Assembly: GCA_021234535.1 (NCBI GenBank)
Contig: CM037841.1
Span: 10,560,825 to 10,624,824 of the forward strand
Reading direction: 5' to 3'
Source of the DNA: Stichopus chloronotus
Taxonomy: Eukaryota; Echinodermata; Holothuroidea; Aspidochirotida; Stichopodidae
Length of the DNA: 64,000 nt
The notes beneath the pieces were generated by a model. It searched no databases. It saw only the letters and a program-made list of their open reading frames with translations, and was not told where the DNA came from. Numbering within the stretch: position 1 is the stretch's first letter; every line of letters starts with the position of its first letter. The position numbers and the translations under genes are program-made. Below are positions 26,901-38,900 of this stretch, one piece after another.

Positions 26901-29900
26901 ACATGGTTATATTATAACACACATGAATTATCCACATGACAAGTAAGAGATCAACTACACTTATTGTTCTTGAAACACCACATTAATAAGCCTTTAACCC
27001 AAAATGACCTCTTCTTTTTAGTGACCTCAAATGACATTTGACTCCCAGCAAAAGCAATAGGGATCACATACCGAGTATGGCCAATCCACATATCAAGTAT
27101 GACATCAGTCAACCTCACCATTCTGGAGATAATGTGTTTGAACGAGGGTGACCTCAAACGACCTTTGACCTCCACCAAAAACAAAAGGAGTCTTCTACTC
27201 AGTATATACAATCCACACATCAAGGATGACATCAGTCAACTTAAGATTCCGAGAAATATTGTTTACACATTTTTACAGTATGACATCTGGTGACCTCAAA
27301 TAACCTTTAACCTTGACCAAAAACAATAGGGGATCTTCTGCTCATTTTTACCAACCAACATACCAAGTATTACATAAGTCATGGTTACCCTTCTGGAGAT
27401 ATTCTGTTTACAAGGTTTTTACAGTTTGACCTCAATCAAACACAATAGAGATCATCCACTCAATATGACCAACCCACACACCAAGTATAACATCAGTCAC
27501 AGTTACCCTTCTGGAAATAATGTGTTTACAAGGTTTTTACAGTTGGGCCTCTGTTGACCTCGACCAAAAACAACAGGGACCATCTACTCAAAAGGATCAA
27601 CTCGCACACCATGTATGACATCAGTCAAAGTTACCCTCCTGGAGGTATCGAGTTTACAAGGTTTTACAGTTTGACCTCTGGTGACCTCAAATGACCTTTG
27701 ACCTCAACCAAAAACAATAAGGATCATCTACTCAATTATGACCAACCCACACACTAAGAATGACATCAGTCACAGGAACTGTTCTTGAAATATCGCGTTT
27801 ACAAGGTTTTCTCATTTTGACCGCTGGTGACCTCAAATGACTTTTGACCACCACCAAAAACAATAGAGATTATCCACTCAGTATGACCAAACAACACACT
27901 AAGTATGAAATCAGACACAGTTATCCTTCTGGTGATATTATGTTTACAAGGTTTTTACAGTTTGACCTCTGGTGACCTCAAATGTCCTTTAACCTCAACC
28001 AAAAACAATTGCAATCCTTTGCTATTACCAACCCACACACAAAGTATGACATCAGTCATGGTTACCCTTCTGCAGATACTGTGTTTAAAAGGTTTTTACA
28101 GTTTGACCCCTGGTGACCTTTGCCCCTGACTAAAAGTAATAGGAATCATCGACTCAGTATGACCAAGCAACACACTAAGTATGATATCAGTCACAGTTAC
28201 CCTCTTGGAGATATTGTGTTTACAAGTTTTTCACAGTTTGACCTTTGGTGACCTAAAATGAGCTTTGACCTCAACCAAAAACAATGGTGATTATATACCC
28301 AATATGACCAACCTACACACTAAGTATGAGATCAGTCACAGGTACCATTCTTGAAATATCGTGTTTACAAGGTTTTCACATTTTGACGGCTGGTGACCTC
28401 AAATGACCTTTGACTGCCACAAAAAACACTAGGGATCATCTACTCAGTATGACCCATCTACATCTCAAGTATAAGATCCCTCAGAATTGTACTTCTTAAG
28501 ATATTGTGTTTACAAGGAAAGAGTTACCTATACACACGACATCACCATTGCATAGATTCCTTGAGCTTTCAAATAGCTTGTTCAAAATCAAATATATCTG
28601 ACGTGGGTTAGAGCAGGAAAGAGCAAAGAAACACTGAAATTACATTTCAAGAAGAGGAAAGCCATTCCACTGGCAGAGCAGTATTTACTGAAGGCCACGA
28701 CTCTCATTGAGCAGTGTTTACTGGAGGAAGTTACTCTTGTAGAGCAGTATTTGCTTGACAATCGAGACAGTTGTGAGAGCAGGCAGTAGCTAAAGATACT
28801 GGTATGATAATATGATGATTCCTTGGGGGGACACAAAGTTCTGAGATGAGACCTAGGACTGACAAATTTGTTTCTAGGGGGTCTGTTTTGATAATCCTGC
28901 CTCCCACTAATTGAGAAAATCAAACAGTAAACAACTCCTAACCAGATTTGAATCTCTCATACTGACAGTGCCATGCACATGTCAGCCAGCAGTTCTCTAC
29001 ATAGTACAAACCGAAATGAAGACAACAGAACTAACAAAGCAGCAGCATGTTCTCTGAAAAGAGAAGTATTCAAAGACAAATGTTACAATCAAGTCAGCTG
29101 CTTTCTTTCCACATTTGAGGGGAATCTTAAAGTGACTAAAACGAGAGACAAGGACAACGTTAGACAGACGATTGTTTTCAACAAATACATAAATGACTTA
29201 GAAAAATATTGTAATAAGAGAAGTGTAAGAAACAAAACTGGTGTAACCAAATATGTAGAGTGACACAATGAAGAATCTCTTCACACTTGCTACAAGTTCG
29301 TTAATTCAGCTTGTATCTATCTGTCCAGTCTAAAGGTTCAAGTTTTGTTAAAAAATATGCATCATATGCATATGTCACTTTAAACCTGTGTTTACTTTGA
29401 CTGATTAGTAGATCTATAACCCTATAATTTCATCCTCCCATTTTGTCCAATAAAAATGTCAATTACGTCTTACCAAGAGCAGACAAAATGGCAGCTGACC
29501 AAAACAGCTCTCCCATCAATGCAGGTAAGAAGAGCAAGCCACCCATCCGAGAGCCATACTTGATCTGAAATGGGTCCAGCATTGTTACGTATCCTTGCTC
29601 TCGCATCACTTTGGCAAACAAAATGCCACCTGTTGAGAAATTACTGATACAGTGGGAACTGCTATTCAATGCAACAAACTGAAGGCAATCTCCAGTAACA
29701 TACACACAAGCTTTGCATACTTCAGCTTCACTATTAAAGGGGCCTATACGTACATCCCGTTCCTTAAACATGTGCATCTACCATATTCCAGAATTCACGC
29801 AAATGTTGATGACTAATGTGAAAAAATAAATTTTTAACCAGGATGGAGACAGGTGAAAGATTGAACCATAATTCCTTGCAAATTAAATATCCAGATTTCT

Positions 29901-32900
29901 GTTATCAAATTAGATCGAAATGAAATTTATTGAATTGTTTCCATCTAAAGCAAAAATACAAATTTGATTTGTGATTCCATGAGAAAAAAGATTAATAGGT
30001 CTACCTATGTGCACCCTATGTTCACAAAAGCTTCAGTTTTACTTGTGTCGAACGTGGGTAATGAAAGGATTTCTTGACATTTATCTCTGTTTAAATCTTT
30101 AAAATCATGAAACAATTATCAATCTCAGGCATTGATCATCCAGGGCATTCCACAGTCTGAAGCTCAACCAACATTTTATTTCTTGAGATGAGATTAACCA
30201 TAGAATGTGTTTTGTGGCAGAGTCCATGCTGCAAAAGGGAACCGTAGATGTGTAACAAATTGATTTGAAATAAAGCTATCATCTAGTCATTGATAAATAG
30301 AATAATCAAGGAACATTTTTTGTTTAATTAATTGCTTTGTTCTCTGTACCCACTGATGAAGAGGCTGTGACAGCTGGATGAATTCAATAATCCCTTAAGT
30401 TTGATCACATATCTTACGTTTCATAACTCAATATGTAACTAGAAGCCCTTCTGGCAAGACTGGGATGACAAGAGACCGGTCACATTACACAAGATATATA
30501 GAGAATCATACGTAATGGGACTTACCATATCATCTGAAATAACTCTTGAGTCAATTTTTCATGTCTATATGCAAATCATACATTTATGGCAAAAGTAGTT
30601 AATTATAAGCAAAGGCAAGGACATACTAATATGAAACACATAACAATTCATGAGGCTAGGCTGACTTGCTGATCATGATGGTATTCCACAGTGAATAGGG
30701 AATTATATTCTATTGTACAGAAGCCTAGCTGCTGCACTGACCAAGACAAAAAAGATCAGGTTTGCTATTCCTACAAAATTCTTCCAATGTCATTTCAAAA
30801 CCTTTCACCACGTTGCTAAGTATAATTCCTACATACTTTGTGCAGTGCTACTATCTCCGATGAACTTAGTCTTCAGATGAATGTCAGACGGCCATACAAG
30901 GCAAAAGGGGGTGTGGTCCGGGAAGAGGATGAAACTTGGAACACTCTACCAGAATATGTTCTCTGTGTTCATAACTTAATTGTACACAATGTAACACATG
31001 GCTGCATCATGGACACTTTAAGGTACTTACAGACTTTTTGAAGAAGAACGAACAACTCGTTTTGTTTGACCTTTGAACTGATACCAAAAGTTATCTCATC
31101 ATTGTACTGTAGGATCATGTCATCTTCGGGCTAACTGGAAGAGCTATTTATTGGGCTAAGATGGCCTGGCAAAGATTACCTGGTAAAATAGGTGTGGTGC
31201 ATCAGCGCAAATGCACCCAATCCAGTTTCTTCTGCAATTACCGAAGGGCAGTGGCCAGATACACACACACACACACACACAAAATTGCCAGATGCTAGAC
31301 CATGGTCAATACGGTAATGCATAGGTTATATGAGGTGAGGGAGTACGTGCTGTGAATTGTGAAACCTCCTTCAATGAGGTACTCTGACAGTATACTCCCC
31401 ATACAGCACCCTATGCATTAAGGTTTCCTGTTTCGGGTACATTTCAAGAAGTGAAAGCTTTCAAAGTGGGGCTTTCTACAGTATGTATACAGACTGCTCA
31501 TGCTGTGAGATCTCATGTCGTGAGATTCTCTGCAGGAAACTTTTCATGCAGTGAGACCTCATACAGAGAGGTTTTCGGCAGCAAACTTCTAATGCACTAC
31601 CATGTGTGAATGAGGTTTTCTGTAGCAGTGAGACCTCATGTGGTGAGGTTTTCTGCAGTATACTGCTAATGCAGTGATATTTAGCATGGTGAGGTTTCCT
31701 GCAGTATACTTTTCACGACAAGAAACCTCATGCAGTGAGGTTTTCTGCAGTATACTTCTCATGCATTTAGACCTCGTGCACAGTGATAGTATGCAGTGAG
31801 ATCTCATGCAGTGAGGATTTTCTGTAGTATATTTCTGAGACAGTAATATCTTGTGCAGAAACATCATCTGCAGTGATCAAACTGCAGGATAAAACAACTC
31901 CTTTGTCATCCTCTAATAGTTCAAAGAGTGTCACACAATGATAAAGAAAAATCATGCCATGTCAGTCATTTTAATCCTTTGCAATTGACCAGGTATTACA
32001 CAGACACATCCCAACAGAAACCCAAATGCTTCCCCTCCCCAACATAAAATTTGTCTAACACTTACCTAAAACAAGACTAAGCGCATAGCCCCAAGGAGCC
32101 TGGGCCCACAGTAGGCCAAAAGAATAGACATACTCTGCAGTTCCATTTATATAGCCACCTCCAACCCATGTAGCTGAAAATCAAAGAAAACATTAAGATC
32201 ATTAATTCTAAATAACAATATGGTTAAACAATGTACACACAAAGTAATAGTTAATAATATTCAGCTGGTCCACTGATGGAAAATGAAAATGCAAGTTGCT
32301 GTTGTCTTACCAAAATTTCTTTATCCAGTTTAACACATATGCTACTTATACACTTTACTACAAATTTCTCGTTTTTTTAATTGACACTAGATCTTCCTCT
32401 GTGCTGACTCCATTAACAGATCAGTTTTCTGACATTGTAATTGAAACTCAAATTGCTTGACGTCACGTCAGGGTCATCTTCAACATAGAATGTACATTTA
32501 GATTGGAGTGCAGTTGTGGTGCTGGGACAGAGACAGTGGAGTAAATCCTTGTTGAATATTTAAGTGGTCTCAGATACTACAGAGACTAGTGGGGCAAGGG
32601 GGCATCATGGTAGTATGTGCTACATTCTTGATCAGCATGGATGGTTATGAAAGTTGTAATGATTGTTAGGATTTAAATGAACAATATATTTGATTATAAT
32701 TGGACTTCAGCTGGCCAATTCAGATGGCTGAATTATCGATGACAATAGGTCTAATCAAAAGAAGTAAATGTCCTTCCCTCCAAAACTGAAACTACATGTT
32801 TACCACTTAACTAGGAAACTAAAATCAGGTTTGCTGCAGATTTCATACATTTAGCAATTGTCAATAAAGGACAGCAAGCATTTGTCTATTTAGAGAACTG

Positions 32901-35900
32901 CACCAAGCAGAGAGTAAGGTTTGATTCTGAGGATTTTGTTACTATTCACAAAATAAAAATGGTAAGGTTTCTATACACAGGGACCAAAATGGTCATTTCA
33001 ACATGACATTTGTTCACTTTCTCGGCTCACATATGCTTACAGTGCTTTGGTATACATATTTCGCTGACTATGGTACAAGTTAAATCTGCAGCATTTAACT
33101 GCAGCAATTCCTTACCATTGGTGGTAAATGATTACGCTAAGGTCCAAACAGCCAGTATAATGGCTGCAAGCAATATCTCAGTATAATTCACAGTCAGCAG
33201 ATTACTGAACAATTACATTTTGTGCAAGATATTTCTGAATATATTGATGCTGGTAAACACAGTCTGAATAGCAGTCAGAATCAACAAAACATGGCCATTA
33301 CTACTGTGAGTCAGTTCTGGTCAGCACCCCGCTTTTGACGTAATGAATGAGGATAACCTACTACAATTTGCTTGACATGACCTTCGATACTAGTCAAACA
33401 CACACTGACTGACTTCAAACCTTTCTTATGGCATATGCAAATTTCAGGTCTACTGTAGATCCCCACTTTATTGCAGTTATGTGTGCATTCACAACTTTTC
33501 ATAACCACTAACCCTACCTTTAAAGACAAAAACTCATCACCCCAGACAGTTTCAATTCTCCCAACCACCTACCTCCAGTCCCTCCCTCAGCCTATCTTAA
33601 ATTCCTCCAAATGTGTAATCAAAACAATGGATCCCTGTGTATGCTGTGTAATACGAGCTGCTCTGCATCTTTCGAATTTGCTGTCAATCTAAGAGTACTG
33701 TAACGTAGAACCAGTTGAGAATTTTGCTTTCCGGGAGGTAAAAATATAGCTTAGGGCGATGCAATACAGCCTTTAACAGTTTCCCACCTTAAGACCCATC
33801 ATATTCATGTCCTAATGTTACTTTTTTTCAATTCTAAGAGACAACATTTGCAAGAATTTTCTCAAAACTTCTAGTTTCAAATATTCTGCAGCTTCAGTTA
33901 ATGTGGACTCAGGGTAATGACTGACACTTTAACCCTTCAGCTTGTGAATGTTATGGTACGACTCCCCTCCTTGATCACGATCAGCGAATGAGAGTTACAG
34001 CCTATAGATGCAATTAACGTAACAAGGTGTCTTAATTCCAGTAAGTCTTAAGTCAAACAAATAAATCCCTTCAGACTTTGACAAGACCTGTAATCCATGA
34101 CAACAAGTTCGAAGCAGTACGATGATTTGTCCCTGAGTTAAAACTTCAAAGCAGTAAGGGTTGTCTCAGAGAAGCTGTAGGAGACTCTACATGTTGTACC
34201 TGACATCAAACAGCTAGGTCAGACACTGAGTGCGTTGCATTCTCTGAACCAGTCCAACAAATCTCACAATCATTTCTGAGACTACTAATTTAAAGTAGCC
34301 TGAGGCTCATGGAAGAGAAGATGAACTTTTAAGCTGATATAACAGCATCTGAGACCAGGCATACTGTATGAAGAGTGTGAACTTCAGTGAGGTCTATTCC
34401 TGACACTTCTAACAGCAGTCTGAAGGATACTTTACTTAGAATTTATTTATGTTATTCATTTAGTCTTTTGGCTGAATGTATTTTGAAACTGATGTGAATA
34501 GAAGTAAACAGCAATGTCACAACCTCCATGAAGCTGCATGTTCTTTATGAGAACTTCATGTATGTGTGTGTAACAGTTTGGACAGTTAGCTTAAAATGGC
34601 AGACAATACTTGGAGAGTTTCAGTGGTTATCACAATTGACTGCATGACTCAACTGCAAACTGTAAATGGTGCTATGGCAAAGGAGAAATGGTAGAACAGA
34701 ATCCAATGAAAAGCTGGGAATGGTGAATATAGAGGGCAGTTTTTGATGACACAGGTATGAAAGGAGAATGTTCCCATGAACTATTTGATGGGATAAGACT
34801 ATAATTGAGTAGATTTCAGTACTTAGAAATATCAATGTTTCTTTCACCTGCACTTCCCTGATTAAAAAATCCACTTCAACTGCAACAAGAAAATCTAATA
34901 CAGTGTTCAAACATAATTCATAACTGTTTTAAATATGAGCAGATTTGGACCACAACAATCAGCACACAATCAACGATGAACTCTGGGCAGTCTATCAGTA
35001 TGATGAAAGTGCAGTTGTAGTGTGAATACAGGTACATAAAGAGTGTTGCAAAGATACATTTAGGCTGTCACATAATCATGGGTAAGTAAATGTTTATGTC
35101 CATGATGTGAATTCAGGCATGCTAATCCCTTGGCAATAAAGTTCAACTCCACAAGAAGAAGAAAGAGAAAAGAAAAAAAACAGAACTCTGTTATCAGATC
35201 TTTCTACAGCTTGCAGGCAAGACAGTGTATTGTTGTTACCAGAAATAGTTACACATCCACGCCAAGATTTAAATGTTATCACTAGTTACTGGCATGTATG
35301 AAATGCCACATGCAACACCTGCTATCACCTTGAAATTGAGCTATTCCAGGGCTTATTAAAACCACGGTTACTTTACTGAAGCAATCACTCCAAAAATACC
35401 ATCTCTTGAGAAAAAGAGGATGAGAATATTGGTGTCAAATTGAAACTTAATTCAAGCAGAAACCAAATCCAATACTCCAAAAGCTAACTTCCGGAACAAT
35501 TACCCAACCATCGGATATTTGCACTGTTTTTAAGGACATCTAAATTGTTTTGCATTCGGCCATAGCTGCTAAAATCATCAAAGCTTCATTTTGTGTCAAT
35601 TAATGACTGCAGATTGAAATAGAATGATGTCTAACTGGGTATTGTTTGAAAATTATTGAGTAGTAAGTTCAATTGACCATTTAGGGCTGATAGTCAATGG
35701 TCACATTAATTCAATCCTGAAATCGTTGCGAGATGACTGGACTTGTTGAAACTACTCACAGGAAGTACACAAGTTAATATTAGCCAACACAACGGACGTG
35801 TATTCTCAAGCATCAGCTCTGACGGCATTCGCAAGGCCAACATCTGTGAAGTATGGCTTGGATTGTTAAACTTTTGAAACGCTAAGCCTATACCGCCGAC

Positions 35901-38900
35901 ATTCCATTTTGAAGTGTAGGTTTCACACAGTAAAAGACAAGTTGCCCTGCTCCTACTGTCGTAACTAGTGCTAGTGTCCCCTACGATCCCTGGTAGCGGT
36001 ACTAGCAAGTTTAATTGACAGTTGGCGTTGTTTAGTGGTGCGCATCGTGCGCTTTTCACTTTGAACTCCCGTTTTAATTTCGGCCAACGTATATCTCATT
36101 TGTAGAGGTAAATTTTAACTACATGTGGTTATTTTATCGCAAAAAAATACGGAAGTGTAACTAACTGTTGTTTTGGGGTTTATAATGTTAGGATACTGTG
36201 TGTAGGCTATGTGTTATCCTAACACTGAGCAAAGTAGCACAACTCAAACGGACACTCATTGCCCACATTTAAAGTATCCTCCTTGGAAGTTCAGTCTCAA
36301 CAAAACACAGAAAAAAGTTTGATTCTTCAACAAATATTTATTTTTTACTATGAAATGAAAGAAATGACACAGAGGCAAACTAGCAATGGTTAATTTCACT
36401 TCATTAATAAGTGCATGGTAAACCAGGGACAGCAAATTAACGATACACATGAATTCGGACTTTTCCTCTATCCAAACAACAATTGTTCCCAATGTGTTCT
36501 GATAAACAGGGTTTTCCTGTATATGCAATTAGATCTTTCACCTCATGACAAACAAAGGGAAGTAGTGCCTATGCTAAGAACATCAACTACCAATTCGCTT
36601 GTTCAAGTTAAGATATAAAACCATGAAGAGTGCCCAGTCCATGTTCATCAAATCGATGCATACCACTACTTTGCTTTAAGTATGGGTGCTACTACTAAAA
36701 TGACATTTACTGACAGGACCAAGCCTGTAGATGGAAAATTGATGGTGTGCAAATGTATTAACTGCTAACTCAATGCACCAGCATAGCCTTTTTTTTTTGA
36801 GCTAAATAATTCAAATGAACCATAGCTGCAATGGTTCAAAAGAGATGGTGTACCAGATACTTCTTTGAGAAGTAGGTGTTAGACCAGAAAGCGAGGGGGG
36901 AAGGGGAGCTGGACTCTTTTAGAAATTAAAAATAGGCCACAGGGTCATGTAAAACATTCACATATTGGGTCAGAGGAATGAACACTAGTGTCATTTAAAA
37001 TCAGCTCCAAGCATATGTACTGTTTTACATATTTTATGAATTCTACTCTACGCGACTCTACGCAATTGTTTTTTCGACAAAGTTTTAATCAGACGACACA
37101 CTATCAATATCACACCACCTTGAATTAGATGGATACAAAAATTCCAACCAAACCTATCCAGGATTGTTCCATATAAATGTGGGTTACCTTCTATGTCCTC
37201 TATACCTTTTCCATCTGAACTTTGGAAACCTGCACCTCACGACCTATTCTCAATACACTGGGACATACTACAGCCCTGACACACAATAATAAAAGCTGAC
37301 TCTTTTGTTATACCTGCTTCAGTCTTTTGCGAATGTTAGAAGTACAAACTGAGAAACCTTCACCAAACCAGTACATGACTGTTTTCTTTTCATCTCTAAC
37401 TAAACATTACGAATAAACATGTTCATGTGATGATGTAAAACAGAAACAAATATTGCATGCATTGAACACAGGTAATAAAACTCAACTCTCGTTGCATTTA
37501 CCAATATCTGCAGGAACGGTTGACTCTTGAGGGGATAATGTACAGGTTATACTATGAGCCCTGCCACATATATCCCTAAACATAAATGAAATGGTTTATA
37601 ACCATATAGTACTGTGATGACTGATTTATGTACACCGAGGACTGGCGACTAAATACGATAAAAATGAAAAAAAAAGAAAAGGCAAGGAAAGGAGTGGAAA
37701 GTCAGAATCAATTCCACCCTAGCCTTGCCGGTCCAATTAAACCATCCTGATGAAGGGAGCCATTAAAGTAATGGAATTAAAACGTTCTTGGCTTTGAGAC
37801 AGCCAAACCGATTCCTGCTAGTCTCCGAGGGAACGGAGCGCTCCTGATTGGATGGAACGTTGATTAACGCTTCCGCTTGGTGCAATTTTACAACCACCTA
37901 TCAGAAGGTATAGCCGAGGGGCACTTTTCCCTCAGAGAGGAAGCAGAAAGAGAAAACAGAAGGAGGGAGAAACAGAGAATGGAGAGCGATGCAGATAGGA
38001 ATCTGAGGGGAAATATCACCGAGATATGAGTTATATTTTCAAAGAGTCAAACACAAAATTAGTGAAGGACTTCCTGTGTGTTGTAAATTTGTACAATTGA
38101 TTTCTTAAGTGTCGTTAACTCCACGCAGGAGTCGTTGACTAGACGGAAAAGATGGGGAACTGTGATTTTGTCTGTCACGTGTGAATTGAGTAATTCCACG
38201 TAGCAACTGAGCCTGTTTAGAAACTTGTGAATAACTCTTCAAAATTTCTCCTCATCCACTTACTGCAATTTTAATTTTGGCCATCTCCTTGCTCCACAAG
38301 GAAAAAGATAAAGTCCCCACAACTCACCGGTGTGGGTATTCAGGAGTGACTATACTTACCCCTTGCTTCACTAAAGCATGCATTTAGCCTTGCTGCTAAA
38401 TGTATACATTAGTGAAGCAAGGGGTAAGTATATGTCTACGATGTGAATCAAGTTTGTCATATTGAGCAATGGGGTCTTTAATTTCTCCTCCCATATTATA
38501 TTCATTCATTTTATCAATTCACACATTTCATTCATTTATTCTAATCATCTCCTATAATATCCATACTATTCTTTTCCCCAACCAATCCACTTTGATTTGC
38601 CACTTATGTGTTTGCAGATCAAACACACTCTTCCAACTGTTGGACACTGTTCGCACCACAGTAGTCCCAGGGGAGCACCAGTGACGTCATGCAGTATCTA
38701 GCCAGCACAACAGACGTGACATGTACTCACAAACCGGATGGCTATTGTTGTATGTGCATTACAGAAACATACAGTACATGCTAAAACCTGGTGGGAAGGT
38801 TATACAGTAACAGCCACCTCAATGTTCATGGATAACACAACATTCCCCCTTTTCCCAACTGCTGGATGCCTCAGACCCTGTGATAGACCAGTAATCCCCA

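Noticed and set aside
26958..28520. Coding tandem repeat
   Set aside because: Unit lengths vary from 118 to 146 and are not multiples of three; stops occur in all frames.
28588..28923. Minus-strand frame with repeated Ser/Lys/Tyr/Cys blocks
   Set aside because: The blocks are the 33-base DNA repeat read in frame, not a protein repeat.
29630..29777. Extension of CHT1 exon 3 upstream in the open frame
   Set aside because: CTCAACAG acceptor and loss of similarity at exactly that point show it is intron.
31470..31880. CRISPR-like array
   Set aside because: Units are irregular and diverged with no constant spacers, in animal DNA; it is a minisatellite.
33310..33345. REST/NRSE silencer element near GTCAGCACC
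   Set aside because: Only the left half-site matches; the right half (GGACAG) is absent.
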